Below, piece by piece: positions 48,963 through 60,653 of a DNA stretch of 64,000 bases (its first letter is position 1; each line of letters begins with the position of its first letter). The notes under the pieces were generated by a model that worked only from the letters and a program-made list of their open reading frames with translations, made no database searches and was not told the origin of the DNA. Position numbers and translations under genes: made by a program. The stretch is from Blumeriella jaapii. Lineage: Eukaryota; Ascomycota; Leotiomycetes; Helotiales; Drepanopezizaceae. The stretch spans positions 434,001 through 498,000 of the forward strand of contig VWND01000080.1 in assembly GCA_009599575.1 (NCBI GenBank), given 5' to 3'.

Positions 48963-49585
48963 TCACGGATCACAGAAATAATAGTACTCCGCGTCTGAGC
49001 TATGTAGCGTAGGCTGTGGCGCGAGGGGCGGGTTGATCTTGGGTCCTGCGGCAGCAAACTTTTGGCATTCAGCTTCACCCAGGTTTCAATTAGCATTGTC
49101 TTCCTCTCGCCATTCTTCGCTGTTTCCCGCACCCGAGCCCCTGTTGGCCACAGAGAGAGGAAGAGAGAACGCACTCTGTTGGCCATCACAATCCGCCACC
49201 CGAAATCCAATCAAGTCCGTACTCTTGCTGTTCGCGATCGCCGCGCACGCATTGTGCTGGTCGCCGCAAGCCCGCATCGCGGCGCTCAAGAAGTCAGGGA
49301 ACCCCTCTCCAGCGAGAGCAAAGGGCTTCTGGGGATCGTTAGTCGCGGTTATGGGGGCGACGGGAATGCCGCCCAGGGCTTCTGCGAAGGTCTGGCATCC
49401 CGCTCTGGTTAGTGATGCTTCTCGAAGCAAGAGAGTGAACAGATGGCACGAACGAGGGTGCGTACCTGCAGATTTTCGGCTTCGGCGCGCGGGAGGTTCA
49501 AGACGCCGGGGAACCCCAAACGCATGTCCTTCGCTGCGCCGATACCCATTATCGAAGATATCATCATCGGAGTGAGTAGCTTCAT
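48963..49585 (-). CDS. Small cysteine-containing, probably secreted protein
   Basis: Three exons: 49585-49466, 49391-49175, 49072-48963; 148 residues. The N-terminus (MKLLTPMMISSIMGIGAA) is a weak signal peptide. The core is MRACGDQHNACAAIAN followed by VADCDGQQTECQKFAAA, which together form the four-cysteine helical module I know from many small fungal secreted or surface proteins of unknown function. The C-terminus is a proline-rich tail ending in YYYFCDP. The second intron (donor GTGCGT, acceptor GTGAAG) is decisive. Without it the frame runs on into non-conserved sequence; with it the second Cys pair (CDGQQTEC) appears. I am confident of the module, less so of the start and the secretion. 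Confidence 0.72.
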
Positions 49586-51644
49586 CTTCGCTCGCGCGGC
49601 GGATCGAAATCTCTGTCACGCCAGACGGTCGAGGCGATCTCGTTTTCTTTTTGCCCTTCGGATTTGCGTGCTTGTAAGGTGAATGCATTGGGGAACATGG
49701 GAAGAGGCGTTGACAGGTGTTAAGGTACGGCGTCGCAAAAAGCGTTTCGGATACAGAGTCGGGATGGGATGCTGAAACGGACATGGAGATGACCCGGCCA
49801 CATTGGCGAAAGAGCATAAATAGAAGTAAGCGAGGAAACGGATAAACACTCTCACGTGTCTCTATTCCCGGATGGGTGGTAAGGGGTGCCGAAAGTGATA
49901 GACAATGAATGACAAGGCGGGTAGGGTACAGTAGATAAGGTTGCTCGGGATGAACCCTATTCGTACCTGCTTGCTTTTTTGGCTGTCTCCTTGGACTTTG
50001 CAATGTTCTGGTTGATGATACAGTAAGTAAATGTAGAAAATCAGAAAGTTGTAGAAGGGGTATCGCTGTAATTGAAACAGCTACGAGATCTGTTCAAGAC
50101 AATCCTGAAAAAGTCAACATGGTAGCGAATGCGAATGCTGAAGGGGATAGAGAGACTCAAGGTCACGCGTGTACTGGAAAGTGAAAGGCAATTATCAACG
50201 TCACCAAGATGATCGACTTGCCAAGGAAGTGAGCTGATGTAGGCGCGTAAGAAATTGTGAATAGCGGCTGAGGGGAGGAATGATACATGGAGCAGCACCT
50301 AGATCAGGAACAATGCAAGAAGTGGTATGTAAACCTGGTGACAAGTGTTGATGCTGTCTCGAACTGTATAATAATACCGTGTTTGGTTAATGTGAAAAGC
50401 AATCATTAAAGTCATAACTGTGCGATAGTGTATTGACCTACATACTGTAGATCCCCCAAGGACAGTAAGAAGAAAAATTTTGGTATTGGGAGTACTGGAA
50501 CTTGCTCTGAACCTTGACTTCGGTTTTCGGACTGTAGGAGATCTAGAAGCAATTGATAAGCACGGAGTTTTAGTCTGGTTTTTGCTGTGGAATATAGGAG
50601 ACTTATACGATATTGAGATCTGATCTGAAGACCCACGGAGGACCAGGGATAGCACTTATCCGCCGTACTGTACTTTCGCAGAAAACCGAACTTTTGTTCT
50701 CTGCTTCTACGAAAATATCCAGTAAGTCACCGAGGTGATTCAGGAATTCTTTTGTAAGAAAGGGGCAAAGAATGTAGCATCAATAACTTCATACAGCACA
50801 GCACCACGTTCGATCGCCCCCAAAGCTTGAAGAAAATTAGCACTGCGCCACCGGCACCACCTGATGTTATACACGACCTCCTGGTGTGTGTAAGGTGAAA
50901 GAACATGAAAGGTACGTATGTACGCCAAAACATTGCAATTACTTCCACACATATTGGATTTTAAATATCCTGCGGTTTTCGCTTGCTGGCTGTGTGGATA
51001 ATAACGAACAGTACACAAGGAGACGACCTCCACCTAACCAACGGTCCCGCTTTGCACGATTTCAGGGACCAAATGCTGTCAGCCGAAAATCGGGAGATCA
51101 CTCTATCAGTGCCAGGGCCATGCTCAGCTCGCCAGACACGACTCGATGGACATCTCTGTACATTCCACTGTACATCTGCGCCAGTAGTCGAGGACCGATG
51201 ACCTCACGACACGGAGACATGTTCACGTAAACAGATTGAAGATCGGACACTTTGGTATCCGCGCGGACGTCGCAGGCATCGAAATCTGCAGAACTTGGCT
51301 TTGCTAGAACGAGGAAAGGCAAGGAGGGGTGAAGTGACCATTGGGTGGCGAGCTCGTAGTTTGCGGCACGGAGAGCTCCTGCTGGCCTCGATTGGAGCTT
51401 CTCTTGCTCGCCGAGCAAGTAGCCAGGCAGGCTGCCGCGGCGCAGCAGCCGGAGCTGGGCAGATGGCGTGAAGAGGCTGGAGGGAAGGTATATGAGGACA
51501 ACTTCACCCCATGGGAAGTTGGGGTATTACGCAAGTGTTGTTGACTTTCGAAGACGATCAAATCCGACAACCGATTAAACGTCTCCCTTCACCTGGAGAA
51601 CACAGCCGTCGAAACCCCAAGTCCTACCCCACAACAAGCCCCCA
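49586..51644. other. Spacer
   Basis: About 2 kb. A long open frame passes through 49590-50003 on the minus strand but has no conserved block. The remainder contains only short frames. TACAGTA-type motifs occur near 49927, 50446, 50668 and 51165. The last 60 bp is probably the leader of the gene at 51645. Confidence 0.5.
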
Positions 51645-52174
51645 ATGAAGCTTACTCTCGTCGCCGTGGCGCTCTGGGCTTCCGTCGCAGCAGCAGCGGC
51701 TGACGATCTCGACGTGTAAAGCCCCCCTCCACGCTCTCCGGGCCTCGCATTTCTAACGGGCCACGCAGCGGCTCCGTCATCTCCGACTTCTACCCCGAAT
51801 CCACGCCGGCCATCGACGCGAAAGCCTCGACCTCGCTCGCGGCCGCGCTGCACAGCGTGCAGTCGACCTGGCTCGACTCCTCCAAGTGGACCTCGGCGCG
51901 CGACGCCATCTACTCGGCGGCGCCCGCCTCCGTGCAGGCCTCCATCGACAAGTCCGGCTACAACTACGCCGCCCTCACGACCCAGGATTGGTACACGGAG
52001 AACGTGCCCGAGGCGCAGCGGACCGATGTCGCGAGGGAGATCGAGGCCATCAACAGCGCGGCGGCGAGGATCGTGGGCACGCCGAGCACGAGCACGGGCG
52101 GTGCGATGAGGACGGCGGCGCCGATGCTTGTGGGTGCCGTGGGAGTGGTGGGCGGTGTGTGGGCGGTTTTGTAG
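51645..52174 (+). CDS. Probable GPI-anchored secreted protein
   Basis: Two exons, 51645-51715 and 51769-52174, give 158 residues. A clear signal peptide (MKLTLVAVALWASVAAAAA) leads into a mostly helical domain with SDFYPESTPAIDAK, STWLDSSKWTSARDAIYSAA and QDWYTENVPEAQRTDVA. No cysteines remain in the mature part. The C-terminus is a short S/T/G spacer (STSTGGAMR) and a hydrophobic tail with no charged residue after it, the usual GPI-attachment pattern. It is therefore likely to be held at the plasma membrane or cell wall. I know similar small proteins in filamentous fungi, without assigned function. The intron is 53 bp with CTAACGGG as branch site. Confidence 0.8.
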
Positions 52175-52848
52175 AGGTGTGAGAGGTGATGGCACTCGGC
52201 GGTTGGGAGGACGGTGTCAGGTTATGATGAGTCGTGGGAAGAAGACCTGGTGTCTTGAGATTCTGCAAGACGTAGAAGAGGAGACAGGTTGACGAGAACC
52301 TGATCATTTCTACCAACGGTAATGAATTACAATGGAGCTCAGACTTGGCCTCACAATACCGGGATGTTGCCGTTGGCTGCATTGTGATTATGGGCTTGAG
52401 CTGTTTGTTCTTCTCCGGACTGGTGCAAGTTAAGCGAAGTAAACAAGGTCGAGGATTTAAAATGCGATCTTCAACGTCGGTTTCTCCCCCACCTGTGCCT
52501 CTGCGTATCTTTTGTTATTCTCACAAGTGCTCCACGCCAAAGTGTACCAAGATAGCCTCGTGAGAAACGCAAACGCACTTTCATTTCGCAACAACATTGG
52601 GCTCTGAGTCGTAAGCTAAATAGCATGCGTTATGTATCATTGGACTAATGCTCGAGATGAGGAGAGCGCCAATAGGTGCTGCAAACGGATGACAAGGTGA
52701 GATTCGACTTGCGCTGCTGATCGCAAGCCCTGCCGGTTTGTTCTCTGGATCATGCATGGCTTGTGAAGGAGTGAAGATGGGCCCCTTCGCATTACTTGAC
52801 TCTAGTAGATGGGAGGACCTGAAATATCAAGATTTCGTTCAACGTATT
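52175..52848. other. Convergent 3' spacer
   Basis: This lies between the 3' ends of the GPI-type gene (plus) and the BOR1-like gene (minus). No gene is recognised. Confidence 0.5.
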
Positions 52849-54953
52849 TTACACAGCACGCTCACCCACAATTCTCTCGCTCTTCTCCTTCCCCTTGGGT
52901 TCCTCGGACACTGCTTCGCTCGCCATGCTATCCTCCTCGTCCTCCGGCGTCCCTTCCCGGCACGCCCACGCATCAATGAAACGAAGAGTCTCCCGGTTCC
53001 ATATCTTGTTCATGAGCAGGAGACGGATGGGAACGAGGGCGACGACGATTACTTTATGAAAGTCAGTACATCCTCCTGGCACACTTCGGATACACACTCG
53101 CGATTTGCCTGCTCGTAGGCGCTCTTCCCTATGGATCAAGGAAAGCAAAAAGAGAGAGGAGAGGAGAGGAGATGTGCTTACGGGGAAATCCCGGCGCCGC
53201 AACTGTGAGTGTCGTGTAGAAGATCACCCCCGTCATGATGATCTGCACCAACGTGTACCCGTGAATCCCCCAATAATTCTTCACTCCCTGCGGCAGCTTC
53301 GGCAGCTCGGACGGCGGCGTAAGCATGTAGAAGAAGCGGAACAGGATGGGGTTCACGGCCAGCGATTGCTCGCCCATGAACAGGAAGAGACCCGCCAGCA
53401 CGGACGTCGGCGTCAGGCCGAGGACGTGCTGAAAGGGCGGAGATACAAAGACGAGGATCCCGGCGGCTTGCAGGAAGGGGGACCACCGCTGCTCGTAGAC
53501 TTCTTGGTTCTCCTCGAAGGTGATTTCTTCTTCGCCGGTTCGGGGGTTGAGAGTTGTGGTAGGTCTCGGGGCAGAGGTGGTGTGTAGGAGCGATTCGGCA
53601 TGCAGCGGTGCTTGCGGCAACAGACCGTTTGCGGGCGGGATACCTAGAATCCCGCACAGCGCCGTGGTTGTTCCCAGTAACATGATGTCCCAGGCGAAAC
53701 CACCGGGTTTCTTCGTGCCGTAGCGAGGCAGAGTGCAGATGATGGAAGAGATCTCGTGATCGAAGTAGAACAGCACTGTGATGATTGCGCCTGGGAGAAT
53801 AGCCAGGAAGATCCATTCGACGGGCAACTTCCAGAATTGGACGAAGAAGGTGGAGCGGGAGGGGTCAGAGGGCCGGAACGAGGTTTGCACGATGAGGGTT
53901 GACTTGTCGAGGGTGGCGAGTTCGCCAATATTGGGTATGCCAATGAAAAGGATGATGGAGATTGCGGCGGCATATTCGGAGAGGCCCATTCTGATATAGC
54001 GGTGGAACAGAGGTTTCCAGGAGTTGGCCGTTGACAGAGCCACAGCCAGAAGGAAAGTCCCTATGGCGCCTATGACTGAGTAGAGAAAAGAGGCGAACGA
54101 GACGGAGGCATGGTTGCGTTGGAGCTCCTGAATAGCTTTGTGGAAGTATATGACGCTGTTGAGGAGGGAGAAGATATCGGCGCTGAATGTCGTTACGTAC
54201 TTCATGGTCCAGTCATGGGCATTGAAGATGGCAAGTAAGTAGTGCATCCAACCGGCATGGATGAGGGCCCAGGCCATAAGAGAAAGGAAGTCAACCTTAG
54301 AGATGTTCAGCAGTGCCCAGCAACACAACAGCCAGAACTTACGTGAAATGAGCTTTTGCACAGCTCATATATGTTCTCAGCTAATACGGCAAACGGTCCT
54401 GTGACGCCAAGGATTGTCAAAGGCTGGATTGAGAATCTGGGTCTATCTGTGAGCGAGCGATCTTCGAAATGTCCAGCCTAACCCACAGCGAGAAAATGAT
54501 TCCACACAGCCCAGTACTAAACACGATTTCGATTGTTCCCCAATTTGCTCCTGTTCTTACGTAAAGATCACTCGCGAACGTGATCCCTGGTAGAATGTTG
54601 GTGAAAAACACATAGACGGCACTGGCGAACACGAGTTGGTTGAACAGTGTCCAGTCTGAGAGATATCGCTTCCGTACATTGCGGATATCTTGCTTGAGAA
54701 GTCTGAAGGGCCGCAATTTTCCCTCTGGTTTGAATAGAGATTTTAACCTTTGCCTCAAGGGAGGTTTTGAACGGGGCTCCATCGAGGAGTACGTCGCGTC
54801 GGTATGCTGCTGGACCTCCTTTTCGAAAACGGTTTTCTCTTGGTCACTGACATCGGTATTGAGATCGGGATCTGTGGTTTGATTCCCGGGCCCCTCTCGT
54901 CCTTTGGCACTGATGCCCGAGCTGGAGGAGTTCCCCGACGGCGACACCATCAT
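52849..54953 (-). CDS. BOR1: BOR1-like SLC4 anion transporter
   Basis: Four exons: 54953-54487, 54436-54343, 54295-53182, 53051-52849; 625 residues. After a disordered cytosolic N-terminus come the SLC4 blocks VYVFFTNILPGITFASDLYV, NWGTIEIVFSTGLCGIIFSL, then FSIQPLTILGVTGPFAVLAE created exactly at the first splice. Further on are VEWIFLAILPGAIITVLFYF, DHEISSIICTLPRYGTKKP, FAWDIMLLGTTTALCGILGIPPANGLLPQAPLHAESL and the C-terminal RETLRFIDAWACREGTPEDE. About ten to twelve membrane helices are evident. Yeast and plant BOR1 proteins export borate across the plasma membrane; this substrate is inferred. The first donor (GTGGGT) is weak but gives the conserved LFSIQPL junction. Exon 4 ends in an acidic tail (PEDEEDSMASEAVSEEPKG). 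Confidence 0.94.
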
Positions 54954-56627
54954 GGCAGTTGTGGTGCGTCTAGGATTAAGAGTGGGATTGGTGGTTGCAC
55001 TCGATCACCAACAGAATCCCTTCTGAAAGGCCGACCAGGCCAACCGCAAACCACTATCGCAACATCTTATTCGATCTGGACCACGGTCGTCACTGATGTT
55101 GGCTAGGTTGATATTTTGAGAGAAAATGTGTTGTCGAGACGAGTCACTAGCTGTTCGGCCACGTGCGGTAACTCTAGCTCCCGCCGAGAGCTCTTGTCCG
55201 AGGCAAGACCTTGGAGAGTCACTGAAGGAAGACATTAACAGGTGTGTACTGTATGAAAAGTGATAGTAAAACCGCTTACGTATCGATGCATAGAGGTAAG
55301 AAGTGCTGTTTTCTCGGCTGATATTGGTGCATCGTACCCAGCTTGTAAATTCCACTTCCCTCGATTTCTCTTTCATCCACACAAGTCGAAGGTCCAGAAT
55401 CTACCTACAGTACAGTGCTGTAGGTACAATTGATTAGCCCGTGTAAGTGAGGCTGGGAACGACGGCGTTCGATTTCTTTTCTCGCCTTCACCCAAGCACA
55501 CAACAACCCCATGCTCGTTTTGCCTAGAGTTGAAGCTCTCGTCTTTTGATATGTAGTTCGATAGCAGGCTATTCGATCTTCAGATCATGTTCTCCCGACC
55601 ATAAAGGCCCTGAACATCCCCGCCATCCTTAGTTGCCTTTGACTACCCCTCCCCTCCCGTTGGGTTATGTCATCCCACCTGCGCGGCCTAGGCAATCTTA
55701 CAGTATAGATGCAAGCCTCTCATCCTCAAGTCTGCGGGATGACGTGCGGATAAGTCTGCAGTCGCCATACGGAGACAGACGAGCAAGCCAGCGCCCGATC
55801 TAGCACCTAGATTAATAGCGCATGTGTGGGCGATCATTGCAGATGCAATCACCCATCTCGATACACCACAAGGATACTGAAGGGCGAGAGAAAAACGTTT
55901 CCCAAGCCCTCGCTGAGTTACCCACCCCTGAATCGACTTGGCTCACAGTTTTTAAGTTAGGACACTGGAAGTTACAAACTAAACGCAAAATCCAAGGTTA
56001 GCAGTAAAGTGATAATACCCTTATATCGCCCTGCCATTCCCGCGAATGCTGCCCCGAAAACTTCCTCTGGATATCCTCACCACGCTAGTATTGAAGATTG
56101 TAGGGCTGATGCGATTTGTTTATGCGATAGCAGCGATCGAGGATATGAGAAAAGGGCATATAGATGGAAGTGGTTGCTCTCCGTTTCTGCTTTTGAATCT
56201 ATCTGTCAAGCCGCCATTCCCGTTTCCAGTGATTCCCTAAATCGATATCCTAATCTTCATCGCGGGTAGCGAAAAAGTGGTACTTAACTATAAAAGACGT
56301 TTGTAATCCATAAATCAGCTTTCAAAGGTCAAGCTTACTGCCTCCGGGCTCAATTTCTGGAGCTGAAATCTGTGTTTTCGGGTGCATTTCAGTCGAGGGA
56401 CATTATTCGCTCGAGCCGTAGCACAGTACCGCAGACAGTTTGAACTGGGCAGGATACCTACTGTATCAAGATTCCAAGACCACACTCTGCCAAGAAAAAT
56501 CAAATGAATATCCACCAAAAACTGCAAATGACTCTCTACAAACATCACCTCGAAACAACAACGATGCCGAGAACGGAAGAGAAAAAGAGAAGAAGCCAAA
56601 AAAAAAATGAGAAACCAAAGGAGAAAA
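54954..56627. other. Spacer upstream of the BOR1-like gene
   Basis: No gene is recognised on either strand. The stretch contains CTACAGTACAGTGCTGTAGG (near 55405), a further copy of the dispersed motif in palindromic form. Confidence 0.5.
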
Positions 56628-56628
56628 A
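56624..56628 (-). terminator. Pol III terminator of the 5S gene
   Basis: A run of five T on the minus strand lies exactly at the 3' end of the 5S rRNA gene, as RNA polymerase III requires. Confidence 0.85.
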
Positions 56629-56746
56629 CATGCAACAGTGGGTATTCGCTGGTGGTCACCCACCCAACTACTAATCCACCGATTTCAAGCTTGTGTACGG
56701 CAGAGCGGACGGGATGCCCAATTCCCCTGAATCTATGGTCGCATGT
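56628..56746 (-). rRNA. 5S rRNA: 5S ribosomal RNA
   Basis: The minus strand reads ACATGCGACCATAG at the 5' end, GCATCCCGTCCGCTC in the A-box region, then GGATTAGTAGTTGGGTGGG, TGACCACCAGCGAAT and GTTGCATGT at the 3' end. These are the standard blocks of fungal 5S rRNA, about 119 nt long. The nine terminal bases at each end pair completely (one G-U pair), forming helix I. Transcription by Pol III uses the internal A and C boxes. The product joins the large ribosomal subunit. Dispersed single 5S genes like this, outside the rDNA array, are normal in filamentous ascomycetes. Confidence 0.93.
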
Positions 56747-57224
56747 GTCAACCGAGGCCGTTCGAGGAACTGTAAATCGATCACGTCGGGCCCAACAACG
56801 AATCTTGCGTTAGTGCACCGCGCCATGTACGGTATATACCACATCGCCCGTCGTGAGCGCGAGTGCAGCGCGACGGAGCGACATCCCAAGCCCAAGAGCG
56901 GTACCAGGCGATGAGAAGGTGGGAAGATGGAATCAAGCCTGGTGCGAACCGGCCTTGACTTGGAGGCCTTGCGGGTGGGTGGTAAGCCGGCTGGTGAACA
57001 GAAGACTGGGTGCGGTGGATCTTCGCGCTCCTTGCGTTCGGGCTTCTCTGCCATCGCAGGCTCGACTATGCCTCCAACGCTTTTGGTTTGTAGAACGGTG
57101 CCAAATTCGGCCCATTTGGAAGTGGCTGTCTCGTACAGTGGGGCAGCCAAGCGGTCGAGGTGGGCTTTCAGGTAGCGCTTGAAGTCGGGGAAAAAGTAAG
57201 GATGTGTTGTGCAATAAGGGAAAC
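56747..57224 (-). other. Unassigned open frame upstream of the 5S gene
   Basis: A frame open from about 57224 runs on the minus strand through FFPDFKRYLKAHLDRL, YETATSKWAEFG and AEKPERKEREDPP, then continues over the 5S gene to a stop at 56671. The first half looks protein-like and the second does not. There is no ATG at its left end and no domain I know. It may be a gene fragment or chance. Confidence 0.25.
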
Positions 57225-57719
57225 GGATTCATCGCCCAGGATTTCCTTTGAAAATCTATAGTCGAGCTTAAAATATAGGCTTCATATTTGCTAATCTATC
57301 AAGCTGATACTTGAGCTTCCAGAAACAATCTCTTGTTTTTTTGGTTAACTGCGCTACACCTTTTACTAATGGCGAAATGCTATCTAACAATCTGGATTTC
57401 TCGGTAGTGGTCGTATCTGCCTGCGACTTTTGTGCTTTTTGCTCTCGATTGAGGCAATTTCACTACGCAATTGCTTCTGGTCATTGATTGGTTGGTTGCA
57501 TCAGGACCGTATATTAAGTTGGGCAAGGTCGGTAAAAATTGTATCAAAAAAAATTGGTTTAGAAACATAGAAAAGGTTGTGAAAGACATTGTCGAGAGGA
57601 TAAAAAGAAGCAAAGGGAATTTGATTGCATCACAAAAAAATTCGATGTCCCTCCCGTCGATCCCTCCCTTCCTACTGTCCCTCCCTGATCTTTGACAAAC
57701 TTCCATCTCAACCTAACCC

Positions 57720-58730
57720 TTAACCCCTTCTCCCATGCTCCGCCCCCGGTACCGCACCCTCGCGATCCTTTGTCTCGGCCGCAAACGAGCCCGTCAATCT
57801 CTCGCGGTCGCCCGTCGCGGCCACAGCCTGGTTCTTGGCCGTTCCCTCGCGCTGTTTGTTGAATGGGTTAGCATCGTTCGCTTATTCTCTCTTCCAATTT
57901 TCCGTCTTCCTCGTGTTATTTATATGTGTAGGTACTTTCGCGAACATGTTTTCCGATGCTCTTTTCGCCTTCGCTTGTACGCTCTTTTTTCGGTGTTGAA
58001 TCTTGGGCAGATATATCAAAATTGAAAGAGCATAAGTAAGAGACAGAAAAGGACAGCTGGAAGTGAAAGCTTAAGAAGCGCATATTCAGGAGTCCACAAA
58101 ACAAAAAAGAAATCGCCAAATGCAAGAGCCTCAGCCTTCCCACTTCCCCATCTCCTCTCCAAATATCAAATTCCAACCCGGCTCCCGCTTCTCCAAAACC
58201 CTTCTTTACAAGCTTATCTCGAGAACGACCCAAACAAGCCGCCCCAAAAAAAGAGAGAAAGAAAAAGAAAAAGAGAAAGAGAAAGAGGAAGAGGAAGAAA
58301 AAGAAAAAGAAAAAGAGAAAGAAAAAGAAAAACAGAAAGAAAGAAAATTCCACTCACATCCCCCGCAAGCTCATCCACCGCGCCATTAATCTCGCCCCGG
58401 ACCTTCTCCCCCAGGCCGTGGATGCCGGCCAACGCGCTCTTGATGCCGCTGCTTGCTTTCGAGCCGGGTGTGTCGGCTCCGCTGATCTGGAGGAGGACGT
58501 TAAGAAGTCTCTTTTCGGGGGAGATGGGACGGGATGAGATGGGACGGGATGGGATAAGGTGGATGTAGAAATGTATTGGTGTATTTGTTTCTCTTTGTGA
58601 AGGGAAGGTGAAGCGAAGGTGAAGCGAAGGTGATGAAAAGAAAAGAGCAACAGCATACCGTGGTCGTCGTCCCCAGCCGTTGTTCCTCCGTGCTCGACCC
58701 GTACCCAGTGCCAGTGCCAGCTTGTGCCAT
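57720..58730 (-). CDS. Small conserved fungal protein with a 506-bp intron
   Basis: Three exons: 58730-58659, 58486-58358, 57851-57720; 110 residues. After a G/T/S-rich start (MAQAGTGTGYGSSTEEQRLG) comes the conserved core IKSALAGIHGLGEKVRGEIN GAVDELAGD, joined by the second splice to REGTAKNQAVAATGDRERLTG. This GIHGxGExxRG..NGAVD..xGD(R/K)EG pattern is typical of small fungal proteins, some described as CsbD-like or stress-induced; the function is not established. The protein is hydrophilic and helical, without signal peptide or membrane segment. The second intron (58357-57852) is unusually long and strongly pyrimidine-rich on the sense strand; it ends with a good GCTAACC branch site and ACAG. 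Confidence 0.82.
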
Positions 58731-59024
58731 TTTCCTTTCTTTCCTTCTTTTCTTTATCCTTTCTTTCTTTCCTTCCTCTCCGTGATCAAGTGTTCAAAAC
58801 CCAATCCAGATAGGCCAAGAGCGGTATATTCATGTACATACACACCTTCAGAAACGGGAGCGGGGTGAAGAAAAGAGAAGAAGCGAAAAGAAAGAAAGAA
58901 AGAAAGAAAAGAAGAGAAAAGCCAAAACAAGGAAAGAGAGACGAGGTCAAGAAAGAGCAAGCGCGTTGACGTCACGACGCTCCGCTCACTTACTAACCCC
59001 AGGCTGGCTTACTGTACGTTACCT
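58731..59024. other. 5' flank of the small conserved gene
   Basis: Pyrimidine-rich on the minus strand with CTTT-type runs. No other gene is seen. Confidence 0.5.
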
Positions 59025-59212
59025 TACATACAGTATGTAAATACAGTATGTAAATACTGTATGTAAATACTGTATGTAAATACTGTATGTAAATACTGTA
59101 TGTAAATACTGTATGTAAATACTGTATGTAAATACTGTATGTAAATACTGTATGTAAATACTGTATGTAAAAATACTGTATGTAAATACTGTATGTACAG
59201 TACTGTATTATA
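59025..59212. repeat. 13-bp ATACTGTATGTAA tandem array
   Basis: About 13 nearly perfect head-to-tail copies of ATACTGTATGTAA are present. The first two carry ATACAGTATGTAA, and one unit has two extra A near 59170. The unit is close to self-complementary and carries the same TACTGTA core that is scattered through the window. There are no spacers, so it is not a CRISPR-like array. More TACAGTACTGTA sequence follows to about 59230. Confidence 0.97.
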
Positions 59213-59230
59213 CTGTACTGTGCTGTACCT

Positions 59231-59858
59231 CGGCTAATGGATGCTCGCTCAGTTCATGCTATGCTTCTCCAGTACAATACATATTGTATCTATCTTATCA
59301 CGGTGCCTGGACAAACAACTAACTGTACACACAGTCTATACTATACAATACAAAACAACATAATACAGTATATACATACTGTAAGTATCATACCATACAT
59401 ATAATACATACCTTACAAAACAAAACAGCCCAACCAAAAAAAAAAAAACCAAACAAACACAACAAAAACCAGCAATTCACAACCCACAACCCATACCAAG
59501 ATCCCCCCCCCCCTTCTCCCCTCTCCTCTCATTCCCAAAGATGCAAACCCCAAAAAAGAGACAATACCACCACCACCACAACAACAACAACAACACCACC
59601 ATTATCTAACCCCCCCCCCCAAAAATAAGGCATCGAAACAGCACAGCACAGCACAGCACAACACAACACAGCACAACCTCCTTCCCAATCCTCCTCCCCA
59701 GTCCTCCCACCCTTACACCGTATATACGTACATACATATATACATAATACATACATATACACATATATATACATATATATACAACAGGTACAGTACAGTT
59801 GTACCTACAGTACCTACCTAAGTAACCATTGTAATCGGGGACTTGCTTAGGAGGGAAA
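59231..59858. other. Low-complexity spacer
   Basis: No gene. The stretch contains many TACAGTA/ATACAT motifs, short CACCAC/ACAACA runs (59567-59600), a CAGCACAGCACA run (59638-59670) and a TATATACATA block (59718-59785). Confidence 0.6.
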
Positions 59859-60312
59859 GGGAATCGTCCTTCTTATCTTCATTCCCAACCCAAACAGCAA
59901 CGACACATAACCATTATAATCAATATTATTATCAACATCATCGTTCAATATCAATCTCCCCTCCCCTCCCTTCCCTTTCCCCCTCCCCCCCCTCCCCCCC
60001 CCCCCCCCCCCCTTTTGATAAAAAAGAAAAACAGATCAAAATACAATAATAAACAAACAAACAACCGTCGATTTCTCTTTCAAACTTAACCCTAACCCAA
60101 ACCCAAACCCAAACTGCTTTAATACATAATATATAATCATATTCATAATCATCGTTATTATAATCAATTCTACTTTTTATTTAAATTTATATTTCTTTTT
60201 TAAAAAAAAAAAAAAAAAAAGCAGTTACGAGCGAGTAATAGGGAATCGTCCTTCTTATTTTTATTTCCAACCCAAACAGCAACGACACATAATCATTATT
60301 ATCAATTTCCCC

Positions 60313-60366
<54 letters not shown>

Positions 60367-60653
60367 TTTTGATAAAAAAGCAAAACAGATCAAAATACAA
60401 TAATAAACAAACAACCGTCGATTTCTCTTTCAAACTTAACCCAAACCCAAACCCAAACCCAAACCCAAACCCAAGCCCAAACAGCTTTAATACATAATTA
60501 TTATAATCATAATCATCGTTATTATAATCAATTTTACCCCCTTTTTTTTCTTTTTTTTTTTAAAAAAAAAAAAGAAGAAAAAAGCAGTTACGAGCGAATA
60601 ATAGGGAATCGTTTTCTTTTTTTATCTTCTTTTCCATTTCCAACCCGAACAGC
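59859..60653. repeat. Tandem units of about 370 bp with telomere-like tracts
   Basis: Unit A (59859-60240), unit B (60241-60603) and the start of unit C (60604 to about 60653) all begin GGGAATCG followed by the C/T-rich and CCAACCC(A/G)AACAGCAA blocks. Within A and B the order is the same: a poly-C tract, TTTTGATAAAAAAG, AACCGTCGATTTCTC, a telomere-like AACCC/AACCCAAACCC tract (60086-60114 and 60436-60484), a TCATCGTTATTATAATCA block, a poly-A or T tract and CAGTTACGAGCGA. Unit C is cut off at the border with the LTR at 60670. Confidence 0.92.

Noticed and set aside
49590..50003. Upstream continuation of the minus-strand frame at 49086-50003
   Set aside because: It is in a different frame from the exons of the small cysteine protein and has no conserved content.
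57735..58025. 96-codon plus-strand frame
   Set aside because: It is antisense to the last exon and second intron of the small conserved gene, whose spliced protein is much better supported.
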